Notes under the pieces: model-generated
Told to the model about the DNA's origin: nothing
Seen by the model: the letters and a program-made list of their open reading frames with translations, nothing else
Databases searched by the model: none
NCBI RefSeq assembly: GCF_015910445.1
Contig: NZ_CP048882.1
Coordinates: 4,340,001-4,404,000, forward strand
Reading direction: 5' to 3'
DNA from: Streptomyces bathyalis
GTDB taxonomy: Bacteria; Actinomycetota; Actinomycetes; Streptomycetales; Streptomycetaceae
Length of the DNA: 64,000 nucleotides
Made by a program: the position numbers and the translations under genes
Shown here: one piece after another, positions 35,505 to 43,837 of the stretch
Position numbering within the stretch: position 1 is the first letter of the stretch
How the letters are laid out: each line of letters starts with the position of its first letter

Positions 35505-38158
35505 ATCGCCTGACCCAGAAGTCACAGGAAGCGCTCCAGGAAGCCCAGTCGACGGCGACACGGCTGGGGCAGAGCGAGGTCGACGGCGAGCACCTGCTGT
35601 CGGCCCTCCTCGGTGCGGGCGACGGCCTCATACCGCGCCTCCTGGAACAGGCCGGCGTCGACGTCCCGGCGCTGAGGGAGGACGTGGAGAGCGAACTGGC
35701 CCGCAAACCCAGCCAGACCGGTGCCGGCGCCGGAGCCGCCTCCGGCCAGGTGTATGTGACGCGCGGACTGGCGAACCTGCTGGAGGCCGCCGACCAGGAG
35801 GCCCGCAGGCTCAAGGACGAGTACGTCTCGGTCGAGCATCTGCTGCTCGCGATGACGGACGAGGGCTCCGCGACCGGAGCGGGACGGACCCTCAAGGAAC
35901 ACGGCGTCACCCGTGACGCCTTCCTCGACAGCCTCACCCGGGTCCGCGGCAACCAGCGCGTCACATCCGCGACCCCCGAAGGGGCGTACGAGGCGCTGGA
36001 GAAGTACGGCCGCGACCTCGTCGACGAGGCACGGGGCGGGACCCTCGACCCGGTCATCGGCCGGGACGCGGAGATCCGCCGCGTGACCCAGATCCTCAGC
36101 CGGAAGACGAAGAACAACCCGGTGCTGATCGGGGACCCGGGCGTCGGCAAGACCGCCGTCGTCGAAGGTCTGGCGCAGCGCATCGTCAGCGGGGACGTTC
36201 CCGAGGGTCTGCGGGACAAGACGATCTTCTCCCTGGACATCAGCGCGCTCGTCGCCGGAGCCAAGTACCGCGGCGAGTTCGAGGAACGGCTCCAGGCCGT
36301 GCTCGCCGAGGTGAAGGCCGCCGAGGGCAGCATCCTGCTCTTCGTCGACGAGCTGCACAACGTCGTCGGTGCGGGCGGATCGGAGGGCGCGGTGGACGCG
36401 GGCAACATGTTCAAGCCGATGCTCGCGCGCGGCGAGCTGCACATGATCGGTGCGACGACGCTGGCCGAGTACCGCAAGCGCGTCGAGTCGGACGCCGCAC
36501 TGGAGCGCAGGTTCCAGCAGGTCGTGGTGGACGAGCCGTCGGTCGAGGACACCGTCTCGATCCTGCGCGGGCTGCGCGAACGGCTGGAGATCTTCCACGG
36601 CGTCAGCATCCAGGACACAGCACTGGTCGCCGCGGCCACGCTCAGCCACCGGTACATCTCCGACAGGTTCCTCCCCGACAAGGCCATCGACCTCGTCGAC
36701 GAGGCGTGTGCCCGCCTGCGTACGGAGATGGACTCGATGCCCGCTGAGCTGGACGGGCTGACCCGCCGCGTCACACGCCTGGAGATCGAAGAGGCCGCGC
36801 TCTCCAAGGAGTCGGACCCGGCCAGCACCGCGAGGCTGGAGGAGCTGCGGCGGGAGCTGGCCGATCTGCGGGCCGAGGCGGACGCCGGGCAGGCCCAGTG
36901 GGAGGCCGAACGCCAGGCGATCCGCAGGGTGCAGGAGCTGCGCGAGGAACTGGAACGGATGCGCCAGGAGGCGGAAGAGGCCGAGCGCTCCTACGACCTG
37001 AACCGGGCGGCCGAACTGCGTTACGGCAAGCTCACCGAGCTCGAACGCAAGCTGGGCACGGAGGAGGAGCAACTGGAAGCCAAGCAGGGCGAGTCGCGGC
37101 TGCTGCGCGAGGTGGTCACCGAGGACGAGATCGCCGAGATCGTCGCGGCCTGGACCGGTATCCCGGTGACACGTCTCCAGGAGGGCGAGCGGGAGAAGCT
37201 GTTGCGGCTCGACGACATCCTGCGGGAGCGGGTCGTCGGGCAGGACGAGGCCGTGAGCCTGGTCGCCGATGCCGTCATCCGGTCCCGGTCGGGCATCCGC
37301 GACCCCCGGCGGCCCATCGGGTCCTTCATCTTCCTCGGGCCCACGGGCGTCGGGAAGACGGAGCTGGCGAAGGCCCTCGCGGCCGCGCTCTTCGACTCCG
37401 AGGAGAGCATCGTGCGGCTCGACATGAGCGAGTACCAGGAGCGGCACACCGTCAGCCGTCTCGTCGGCGCACCTCCTGGATACATCGGCTACGAGGAGGG
37501 CGGTCAGCTGACCGAGGCGGTGCGGCGCAAGCCCTACTCCGTCGTGCTCTTCGACGAGATCGAGAAGGCGCACGCCGACGTCTTCAACACCCTCCTCCAG
37601 ATCCTCGACGACGGAAGGATCACGGACGCGCAGGGGCGCACCGTCAACTTCCGCAACACCGTCGTCATCCTGACGTCCAACATCGGCTCGGTGCACCTGC
37701 TCGACGGCGTCACCGCCGAGGGGCAGATCAAGGCGGATGCCCGCAGCCGCGTCATGGACGAGCTGCGCGGCCACTTCCGGCCCGAGTTCCTCAACCGCGT
37801 CGACGACGTCGTGCTCTTCAGCCCGCTCGGCCAGGAGCAGATCGAGCAGATCGTCGAGCTCCAGTTCGACGAACTGCGCTCCCGTCTTGCGGAACGCAGG
37901 ATCAGCGTCGAACTGACCGAGGAGGCACGCCGGCTGATCGCACGCCAGGGGTACGACCCCGTGTACGGGGCCCGGCCGCTGCGCCGCTACATCTCGCACG
38001 AGGTCGAGACGATCGTCGGCCGCGCCCTGCTGCGGGGCGCCGTCGAGGACGGCGCGTCGGTCCTCGTCGACGCGGCCGACGGGGAACTGTCCGTCACCTA
38101 CGAGTCGCCGGAGGCCGGGGCCCGGGGCGGCGACGACTCCCTCGCCAGGGCGGCGTGA
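35495..38158 (+). CDS. clpB: ClpB disaggregase (Hsp100)
   Basis: 887-residue hexameric AAA+ machine that, with DnaK, rescues aggregated proteins. In order: Clp-N repeats (about 1-150), first AAA domain with GDPGVGKT (about residue 212) and FVDELHNVVGAG, a coiled-coil middle domain (about 400-520, KESDPASTARLEELRRELADLRAE), and second AAA domain with FLGPTGVGKTELAKALA (about residue 615) and VLFDEIEKAH. GYIGYEEGG in the second domain is the pore loop. It overlaps the CbpM gene by 10 bp. Position in the dnaK operon is unusual, since clpB is separate in model streptomycetes. Confidence 0.96.
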   Translation: MDMNRLTQKSQEALQEAQSTATRLGQSEVDGEHLLSALLGAGDGLIPRLLEQAGVDVPALREDVESELARKPSQTGAGAGAASGQVYVTRGLANLLEAADQEARRLKDEYVSVEHLLLAMTDEGSATGAGRTLKEHGVTRDAFLDSLTRVRGNQRVTSATPEGAYEALEKYGRDLVDEARGGTLDPVIGRDAEIRRVTQILSRKTKNNPVLIGDPGVGKTAVVEGLAQRIVSGDVPEGLRDKTIFSLDISALVAGAKYRGEFEERLQAVLAEVKAAEGSILLFVDELHNVVGAGGSEGAVDAGNMFKPMLARGELHMIGATTLAEYRKRVESDAALERRFQQVVVDEPSVEDTVSILRGLRERLEIFHGVSIQDTALVAAATLSHRYISDRFLPDKAIDLVDEACARLRTEMDSMPAELDGLTRRVTRLEIEEAALSKESDPASTARLEELRRELADLRAEADAGQAQWEAERQAIRRVQELREELERMRQEAEEAERSYDLNRAAELRYGKLTELERKLGTEEEQLEAKQGESRLLREVVTEDEIAEIVAAWTGIPVTRLQEGEREKLLRLDDILRERVVGQDEAVSLVADAVIRSRSGIRDPRRPIGSFIFLGPTGVGKTELAKALAAALFDSEESIVRLDMSEYQERHTVSRLVGAPPGYIGYEEGGQLTEAVRRKPYSVVLFDEIEKAHADVFNTLLQILDDGRITDAQGRTVNFRNTVVILTSNIGSVHLLDGVTAEGQIKADARSRVMDELRGHFRPEFLNRVDDVVLFSPLGQEQIEQIVELQFDELRSRLAERRISVELTEEARRLIARQGYDPVYGARPLRRYISHEVETIVGRALLRGAVEDGASVLVDAADGELSVTYESPEAGARGGDDSLARAA

Positions 38159-38249
38159 GTGCGATGGGCACGGACGGAGTTGCCACCGGGCGCCGGCACT
38201 GACGGGAGCTCTCACGAGCTGTGTGATCGGGAAGAGAGAGGGGTCCGTG

Positions 38250-38642
38250 ATGAAACGCGACGCATTCCTTGCCCGGGTCCGCGAGCGCGGCGAGTACCAC
38301 GACCACGCAGAGGCTCTGCGGATCAGCGAAGCGGTCCTCGGCGTGCTCAGCTCCCGGATCACCGGGGGAGAGGCGAAGGACCTGGCGTCCCAGCTGCCCG
38401 CGCCACTGGACGCGGCACTACTGAAGGGGACCACCGAGGCGGCCGAGTCGTTCGGCGTCAACGAGTTCCTCCGCCGGGTCGCCGAGCTGACGGGAGCCCG
38501 GCCCAGGACGGCCGAATGGGACGCCGGTGCTGTCCTCTCCACACTCGCCGAAGCGGTTTCGGGAGGGGAGTTCAACCAGCTCCTCACCCAGCTGCCCTCC
38601 GGCTACGCGGCGATGTTCGGGGAGCCCGAACTGAGCGGCTGA
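38250..38642 (+). CDS. DUF2267 protein, last gene of the chaperone operon
   Basis: 130 residues, all-helical: FLARVRERGEYHDHAEALRISEAVLGVLSSRITGGEAKDLASQLPAPLDAALLKG, then VNEFLRRVAELTG and FNQLLTQLPSGYAAMFG. It matches the DUF2267 pattern of two repeated helical units, of unknown biochemical function. Such genes recur beside stress genes in bacteria. GTG 38247 or ATG 38250 can start it, with GAGAGAGGGG upstream. It follows clpB by about 90 bp in the same direction and is likely part of the same stress transcript. Confidence 0.85.
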   Translation: MKRDAFLARVRERGEYHDHAEALRISEAVLGVLSSRITGGEAKDLASQLPAPLDAALLKGTTEAAESFGVNEFLRRVAELTGARPRTAEWDAGAVLSTLAEAVSGGEFNQLLTQLPSGYAAMFGEPELSG

Positions 38643-38765
38643 GCCGGGCGGTCCCCCGCGGGCCGTTCCCAGGGCGCCGGGGCGTCCACCGGCGGGCGTC
38701 TCCTGGTGGGTGGCGGTGGCGGCGCCCCGTACGAGCCGTGCGCCCGAGGCGAGGCACGCCACGCC

Positions 38766-39302
38766 TCACAGCCGGTCGTACACGAGAAGACCGTCGTCGC
38801 GCAGCCGCGCGCCCTGGGCCGGGGGGTGCTCGGTGAGCCGCCCGTCGTGCGCCAGGTGCAGCACGGGCGTGCCGCGTGCCAGGACCGCGAAGTCCGCGAT
38901 GATCCGCCTGTGGCAGCGCCACCACAGCGACTCCGCGCACATCACCGCCGTGCGTTCCGTCCGGGAAGCCTGCCGCAGCAACTCGTCCATGGCCGCGAGG
39001 AATCCCGGGTCCCGCGTGTAGCCGGCGTAGCCGCGGAACTGGGCGTGCTCCCAGAAGATGTCCTCGGAGCCCGGCGCCGCTTTGCGGAAGCCGCCCAGCC
39101 GCTTCTCCCACCGGTACTCCAGCCCCGCGGCCGGCATCCACTGCGCCATCAGCTCCCGCCGGGCGTCGGGGTTGCGGCGGCTTCCCGGCGCCGTACGCAC
39201 ATCGACGACGGCGGCGACGCCCGCTCCCCGGAGAAGAGCGGTGATCTCATCGCGGGTGGCGAGGCCGTGGCCGAAGGTCACCAGCGGGGCGGCCTCGGTC
39301 AC
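38766..39302 (-). CDS. DUF488-family protein
   Basis: 178 residues. Characteristic DUF488 pattern: VTFGHGLATRDEITALLRGAGVAAVVDVRTAPGSRRNPD, FRGYAGYTRDPGFLAAMDELL and TAVMCAESLWWRCHRRIIADF. A Cys-containing CAE segment corresponds to the conserved core of the family, whose function is unknown. The GTG start at 39302 overlaps a small ORF's TGA (GTGA). Confidence 0.88.
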   Translation of the reverse strand: MTEAAPLVTFGHGLATRDEITALLRGAGVAAVVDVRTAPGSRRNPDARRELMAQWMPAAGLEYRWEKRLGGFRKAAPGSEDIFWEHAQFRGYAGYTRDPGFLAAMDELLRQASRTERTAVMCAESLWWRCHRRIIADFAVLARGTPVLHLAHDGRLTEHPPAQGARLRDDGLLVYDRL

Positions 39303-39394
39303 CGGATCCGGTTGGGCATCGGCAGCACGGCGGGCATGGCGGTGTCACGCTCGAGGAGTTCCCGTGGGCGCGTGTCCGACGAGAGCATTCGCAT
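39299..39394 (-). CDS. possible 31-aa upstream ORF coupled to the DUF488 gene
   Basis: ATG at 39394 opens a 31-codon frame whose stop TGA overlaps the DUF488 GTG. The coupling is what suggests that it is translated. No strong ribosome binding site and no homologue are recognised; chance is not excluded. Confidence 0.3.
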   Translation of the reverse strand: MRMLSSDTRPRELLERDTAMPAVLPMPNRIR

Positions 39395-39446
39395 GGGACC
39401 GAGTGTGCCAGCGAGCCGCGGACCTCCGCCCGACGGAGAGCCGAAG

Positions 39447-39507
39447 GACCGGCGAAGGCCGGTCGAAGACCGGTCGAGGAGCCGGTCGAATACGACCAGA
39501 CCGGTCA
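39447..39507. repeat. cluster of CCGGTCGA short repeats
   Basis: CCGGTCGA recurs at 39459, 39470 and 39482, with related GACCGG/CCGGTC motifs around them. It is part of a 284-bp space between the divergent DUF488 and uracil-DNA glycosylase genes, where no full-length gene is seen. Confidence 0.5.
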
Positions 39508-39586
39508 AGGCCCGGCCGATGAGACCCGCTGAGAACCGGGCCACAGAGACCAGCCGACGAGCCCGGACGAGGAGGACGAGGAGGAC

Positions 39587-40369
39587 GTGGTGCCGGCGTC
39601 GTCAGCTTCCGCACGGCCCGAGGAGGCCCCCGGCTTCCCCGCGGCCACCGCCCCTCGCGCGGTGAGCACCGCCGAACTCGACGCGGCGGTGCCCACCTGC
39701 CGTGCCTGCCCGCGGCTGGTGGCCTGGCGCGAGGAGGCGGCCCGTACGAAGCGGAAGGCTTTCCTCGACTGGGAGTACTGGGCCCGCCCGGTCCCCGGAT
39801 TCGGCCCGCCGGACGCCCCGCTGGCGATCGTCGGACTCGCACCGGCCGCACACGGTGGCAACCGCACCGGCCGTGTCTTCACCGGTGACCCCTCCGGCGA
39901 CGCGCTCTTCGCCGCCCTGCACGACGTCGGTCTCGCCTCGCAGTCCACCGCCACTCACCGCGGCGACGGCATGGAGCTGTACGGCGTACGGATCACCATG
40001 CCCGTGCACTGCGCACCGCCCGACAACCGGCCCAGCACCACCGAGCGCGACACGTGCCGCCCCTGGCTCGCCCGCGAGCTGGAGCTTCTGCGCCCCACTC
40101 TGCGCACCGTCGTCGTGCTCGGCGGCTTCGGCTGGCAGGCGCTGCTTCCCGTGCTCGCCGACGCGGGCTGGCGGTTGCCACGCCCCCGCCCGGCGTTCGG
40201 GCACGGCACAGAGGTGCTGCTCGGCGACGAGCGGGGCGAGGGCGAGCTGCGGCTGGTCGGCTGCTACCACCCGAGCCGGCGCAACATGTCCACGCGCACG
40301 GTGACCCCCGAGATGCTCCGCGACGCCCTGCGCCGCGGAGCGGAGACGGCGGGGCTGCCGAGGCCGTGA
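39587..40369 (+). CDS. family-5 uracil-DNA glycosylase (UdgB-like)
   Basis: 260-residue base-excision repair enzyme that removes uracil and other deaminated bases from DNA. The Fe-S-binding N-terminus (CRACPRLVAWREE) is followed by the active-site motif VGLAPAAHGGNRTGRVFTGDPSG, HCAPPDNRPS with the iron-sulphur Cys, and the C-terminal motif GCYHPSRRNMSTRT with the leucine-loop equivalent region. This set is typical of the UDG-b class. GTG at 39587 follows GGAGGA sites. Confidence 0.92.
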   Translation: MVPASSASARPEEAPGFPAATAPRAVSTAELDAAVPTCRACPRLVAWREEAARTKRKAFLDWEYWARPVPGFGPPDAPLAIVGLAPAAHGGNRTGRVFTGDPSGDALFAALHDVGLASQSTATHRGDGMELYGVRITMPVHCAPPDNRPSTTERDTCRPWLARELELLRPTLRTVVVLGGFGWQALLPVLADAGWRLPRPRPAFGHGTEVLLGDERGEGELRLVGCYHPSRRNMSTRTVTPEMLRDALRRGAETAGLPRP

Positions 40370-40379
40370 CCTGCCCGGG

Positions 40380-40753
40380 GTGCGGACGCGATCACCGTGG
40401 CCGCTTTCACCGCCCGGGCTGCCCTTGTAGCGCTTGATGCGTACCTGGTGACGTCCGTGCACGTCCTCGTCGCCGAGCAGGGCGCCCTCCATGCCCGCGA
40501 ACAGATACTTGCCGTCAGGTGGGGTGTGCGCCTTGCGCCAGGTCGCGATCGCCACAGCGAGGGTGCCGTACTGCGCCACGGTCTCGAAGACGAACCGGAC
40601 GACCTCTAAAGCCCCGCCCATCTCGTCCGGCCCCGGCGGCGATCCGTGCCGCGCCCCCGGTCCACTCTCGCCGTCGGCTGTCCGTGCGCGATCCCGTCGC
40701 GAGGCTCCACGCTCGGCGAGCCAACCATTTAATACGTTTTTGTCCCGATACAT
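40380..40753 (-). pseudogene. EACC1-like (effector-associated constant component) remnant
   Basis: A minus-strand frame from ATG 40753 encodes GSPPGPDEMGGALEVVRFVF and then ETVAQYGTLAVAIATWRKAH, which recalls the PPxPxEMGG...helix core of EACC1 proteins in actinobacterial conflict and caspase-type systems. It continues to KYLFAGMEGALLGDEDVHG and QVRIKRYKG and has no stop before entering the glycosylase gene on the other strand, so the 3' end appears lost. The N-terminal 40 residues are poorly conserved. It is labelled a remnant because neither end is convincing. An intact novel small protein is possible. Confidence 0.4.
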
Positions 40754-40798
40754 TCGAGACTGCTGCTCCGCGACTCATCGACATCTACGGAGGCACGC

Positions 40799-41653
40799 AT
40801 GCCCCTGCCCAGGTCCGGCCCGTCACGCCGTGCCGCCACCGGCTCGGTGAGGACGCCCGCCGTTCTCCTCACCGCCCTCACTTTGCTGTTCGTACTGCCC
40901 GGGATCGCCGAGGCCCAAGGTGACGATGAACGACTGGCTCACCCAGAGAAGGACTGGATGGGCTCCACCCTCAAGGCCCACGAAGGACGTGCACCGGCCT
41001 CACCGGCCTCGTCACGGACCCTCGCCGCGTCCGTCGAAGGCGTGGACGTCTCCAGCCACAACGGCAACGTCGCGTGGTCCACGCTCAAGAAGGCCGGGTC
41101 CCGCTTCGCGTACGTGAAGGCCACGGAGGGCACCAGCTACCGCAACCCCAACTTCGCGCAGCAATACAACGGCTCGTACAAGAGCGGCATGATCCGGGGC
41201 TCCTACCACTTCGCCCTGCCCTCGAACTCCAGCGGCGCCGCTCAGGCGAACTACTTCGCCTCGCACGGCGGGGGCTGGAGCAAGGACGGCAAGACGCTGC
41301 CGGGCGCCCTCGACGTGGAGTACAACCCGTACGGCTCGGCCTGCTACGGCAAGTCACAGAAGGGCATGGTCGACTGGATCAGCGACTTCGTGCGGACGTA
41401 CAAGACGCGTACCGGCCGTGACGCCGTCATCTACACCTCCGCCACCTGGTGGAAGACGTGCACCGGGAACTCCACGAAGTTCAGCAAGACCAACCCGCTG
41501 TGGATCCCCAGCTGGGGCAAGTCGGTCGGCCGCCTCCCGGGCGGGTGGCCGTTCCACACGTTCTGGCAGTACACGTCGACCGGTAAGACCGTCGGCGACC
41601 ACGACCGCTTCAACGGCTCGTACGAGCGGCTCAAGGTGCTCGCCACGGGGTGA
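40799..41653 (+). CDS. secreted GH25 lysozyme
   Basis: 284-residue muramidase that hydrolyses peptidoglycan glycan strands. The N-terminal signal (about residues 22-38, LLTALTLLFVLPGIAEA) is followed by a linker and then the GH25 barrel: EGVDVSSHNGNVAWSTLK, RFAYVKATEGTSYRNPNF, GSYHFALP, LPGALDVEYNPYG with the catalytic Asp/Glu pair, VIYTSATWWKTC, and PFHTFWQYTSTG. Start ATG 40799 has ACGGAGG 6 nt upstream. A strong hairpin terminator follows. It may act on cell walls of competitors or the own wall. Confidence 0.94.
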   Translation: MPLPRSGPSRRAATGSVRTPAVLLTALTLLFVLPGIAEAQGDDERLAHPEKDWMGSTLKAHEGRAPASPASSRTLAASVEGVDVSSHNGNVAWSTLKKAGSRFAYVKATEGTSYRNPNFAQQYNGSYKSGMIRGSYHFALPSNSSGAAQANYFASHGGGWSKDGKTLPGALDVEYNPYGSACYGKSQKGMVDWISDFVRTYKTRTGRDAVIYTSATWWKTCTGNSTKFSKTNPLWIPSWGKSVGRLPGGWPFHTFWQYTSTGKTVGDHDRFNGSYERLKVLATG

Positions 41654-41672
41654 GTGTCCACTCACCTCTGCC

Positions 41673-41705
41673 GGCGGCCCCCCGGAGCACCACCGGGGGG
41701 CCGCC
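41673..41705 (+). terminator. intrinsic terminator after the GH25 gene
   Basis: Perfect 13-bp stem of 41673-41685 and 41693-41705 with a 7-nt loop, followed by a T-rich tract (TTTCCTTTGTTT), which is unusually canonical for this genome. Confidence 0.9.
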
Positions 41706-41845
41706 TTTCCTTTGTTTGCGCCGGTCCGCCGGGATCCCGCGGGGCTCACGAAGGCTGCCGGGAAATTGCCGCTCGGGACGTTCGCCGCTCTCGCTGCCGC
41801 CGACGCACCATGGAATGAGCAGGGGGTTGATTGGAGGGAAACCTC

Positions 41846-42202
41846 ATGATCGAAGTCAAGACGGTCGACAAGGCAGACGAACGGCGCGACTTCCCACGCG
41901 GGCACATAGAAGCCCTGCATCTCACGGGCCTGGATTTCGCAGTGGCCACTTTCGAGCCCGGCTGGCGCTGGACGGAATCGCTGCGTCCGATAGCGGGCAC
42001 CGATACCTGCCAGGTGCACCACAACGGATTCATGGTGCAGGGGCGAATGCGAGTGAGGATGGACGACGGCACCGAGACCGAGGTCGGCCCCGGGGACGTG
42101 TTCGTCGCACCGCCCGGCCATGACGCATGGGTCGTCAGCGACGAGCCGGTCATCATGTACGACTTCGCAGGTCAGATGGCCACCGAGTACGCGAAGGGCT
42201 GA
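41846..42202 (+). CDS. single-domain cupin protein
   Basis: 118 residues. Cupin motif 1 is TDTCQVHHNGFMVQGRMRVRM and motif 2 VGPGDVFVAPPGHDAWV; histidines in HHNG and PGHD could bind metal. The fold covers many small enzymes and binding proteins, and the substrate is not evident. ATG 41846 is chosen because GGAGGGAA lies 5 nt upstream. Orphan transcript. Confidence 0.85.
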   Translation: MIEVKTVDKADERRDFPRGHIEALHLTGLDFAVATFEPGWRWTESLRPIAGTDTCQVHHNGFMVQGRMRVRMDDGTETEVGPGDVFVAPPGHDAWVVSDEPVIMYDFAGQMATEYAKG

Positions 42203-42376
42203 CGCGACCGGAAGTCCAGCGCGTTCCGGGATGCCGGTGACCGTCCCGGGAACGACGGCAGGAACCACCAGAACGGGGTCGCGGGCGGCGTGCAAGCCGG
42301 GACATGGCGTCGTCCGCGGCCCTCGTGTGCGGCGGTGATGCGCGGGCCTGTCAGTGGCCCGGTGCACGATGTCGTG

Positions 42377-43066
42377 ATGGCGAGCATGAGATCGAGGTCG
42401 ACGAAGAAGCCGGGGGGAGCGGTCAGAGCCCCGCGCAGGCCGGAGGTGAACCTTCCGGAGCTGCGGGCCAGTGCTGAGGCGCCGGCCCCGGACGGGGACT
42501 ACGACGGCGTGGAGTTCGAGGGCGCGGACCTGAGCCGCACCGACGCCTCGGGGGCCCGCTTCCTGGAGTGCGGCATCCGCAACTGCTCGCTGGACGAGGC
42601 GAGATGGGAACGCGCACGGCTGCTCGACAGCGTGCTGGAGGCCGTGACGGGAGCGGGTACGGACCTTGCCGGAGCGGAGTTGCGTGACGTCGAGCTGCTG
42701 GACGCCCGGCTGGGCGGCGTGCAGGTGCACGGGGCGCGGCTGTCCAGGGTGCTGGTGCGCGGAGGGAAGATCGACTTCCTCAATCTCCGCCAGAGCCGGC
42801 TGCTGGACGTCACCTTCGAGAACTGCGTGCTCGTGGAGCCGGACTTCGGCGGGGCCACGCTCGAACGGGTCGCGTTCCCCGGATGTGTGCTGCGCGGCGT
42901 CGAGTTCAGCGGCGCGCAGCTCACGGACGTCGATCTGCGGGACGCGGCGGAGCTGGACATCGCAGGCGGCATCGGGCAGTTGGGAGGGTCGGCGATCAAC
43001 TCCGCCCAACTGATGGATCTGGCACCGGCGTTCGCGGCGGAACTGGGAGTGCGGGTCGTGGGCTGA
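42377..43066 (+). CDS. pentapeptide-repeat protein
   Basis: 229 residues with a right-handed beta-helix made of A(D/N)LXX-type repeats: GVEFEGADLSRTDASGARFLECGIRNCSLDEARWERARLLDS and onward through about 20 repeats (LAGAELRDVELLDARL, GKIDFLNLRQSRLLDVTFENCVL, LRGVEFSGAQLTDVDLRDA). Some family members mimic DNA and protect gyrase, but most have unknown roles. ATG 42377 is taken as start; no good ribosome binding site is visible, and ATG 42386 is possible. Confidence 0.82.
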   Translation: MASMRSRSTKKPGGAVRAPRRPEVNLPELRASAEAPAPDGDYDGVEFEGADLSRTDASGARFLECGIRNCSLDEARWERARLLDSVLEAVTGAGTDLAGAELRDVELLDARLGGVQVHGARLSRVLVRGGKIDFLNLRQSRLLDVTFENCVLVEPDFGGATLERVAFPGCVLRGVEFSGAQLTDVDLRDAAELDIAGGIGQLGGSAINSAQLMDLAPAFAAELGVRVVG

Positions 43067-43112
43067 GCTCTTCCGGCTGCGCGACGGCGGCGGTCCCTGG
43101 ACCCGGGTCACC

Positions 43113-43664
43113 TCACACGCGGGGAAAGCGGGCGCGCAGCGTCCACACCGTCGGGTTGTCCGCCAGGCCCTCGTGCATGTCCGTCAGGTCCGCGAGGAGA
43201 TCGTGGAGGAAGTCGCGGGCCTCCCGGCGCAGCACCGTGTGCTGGAAGGTGAGCGGAGGGGTGCCGGCCTCGGACCAGTCGGCGGTGATGTCCACCCAGC
43301 CGAACCGCCGCTCGAAGCGCATCCGTTCGGTGCTCTCGGTGAAGTCCACCTCTGCGTGCTGCGGTCCCGCGGCGCGGCTGCCTGGGGGCACTCCCCCTGG
43401 CTCCGCTGGGGGGACCCCCACCCGGCCGGAGGTCGGGGGAGGATCGGCGTCGATCAGCTCGACCGTGTCGCACAGCGCCCAGGCGAAGTCCAGGACGGGC
43501 AACCATCCCCAGGCTGTGGACAGTTCGCGGTCCGTATCCGTGTCGGCGAGATATACGTCCCCGCAGAACAGGTCGTGGCGCAGAGCCCGTACGTCCGCGG
43601 TGCGGTAGTCCGTCTGCGGTGGGTCGGGGAAGCGCCGGGAGAGGGAGTAGCCGATGTCGAGCAC
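43113..43664 (-). CDS. conserved hypothetical protein carrying an in-frame repeat insert
   Basis: 183 residues from GTG 43664. The sequence LSRRFPDPPQTDYRTADVRALRHDLFCGDVYLADTDTDRELSTAWGWLPVLDFAWALCDTVELI and the C-terminal half (MRFERRFGWVDITADWSE ... FLHDLLADLTDMHEGLADNPTVWTLRARFPRV) look like a real globular protein, but no family was recognised. Between the halves lies GVPPAEPGGVPPGS, encoded by copy B of the GC-rich repeat (43384-43419), which keeps the frame. No ribosome binding site is clear, so the start is uncertain. Confidence 0.6.
   Translation of the reverse strand: MLDIGYSLSRRFPDPPQTDYRTADVRALRHDLFCGDVYLADTDTDRELSTAWGWLPVLDFAWALCDTVELIDADPPPTSGRVGVPPAEPGGVPPGSRAAGPQHAEVDFTESTERMRFERRFGWVDITADWSEAGTPPLTFQHTVLRREARDFLHDLLADLTDMHEGLADNPTVWTLRARFPRV
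43384..43419. repeat. short GC-rich palindromic repeat, copy B (in-frame in a CDS)
   Basis: GGGGGCACTCCCCC-TGGCTCCGC-TGGGGGGACCCCC reads in frame in the hypothetical gene. It shares the CCCCCTGGCTCCGC and GGGGGTCCCCCCAGC parts with copy C at 55224. Confidence 0.7.
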
Positions 43665-43756
43665 GGGGGCGATCGTGTCACGGGCCGGGCGTCGCGCTCG
43701 CGCCGCGGGCAGGCGCCCGGGGACACGGCGAGGTCGGTGACGTGCCCGCAGGCACG

Positions 43757-43796
43757 GCGAGGGCGGTACCCCCCGGCGGGGAAGCACCGCCCTCGC
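43757..43796 (-). terminator. hairpin terminator after terD
   Basis: GCGAGGGCGGT (43757-43767) pairs perfectly with 43786-43796; a nested CCCC/GGGG pair lies inside. It is 42 bp downstream of the terD stop. Confidence 0.75.
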
Positions 43797-43837
43797 TCCG
43801 TACTCCCGGGAAGGGACGCACGCACGCGGGAATCGCG

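Noticed and set aside
35522..38587. 1021-codon minus-strand frame opposite clpB
   Set aside because: Shadow of clpB; the forward gene has full AAA+ motifs.
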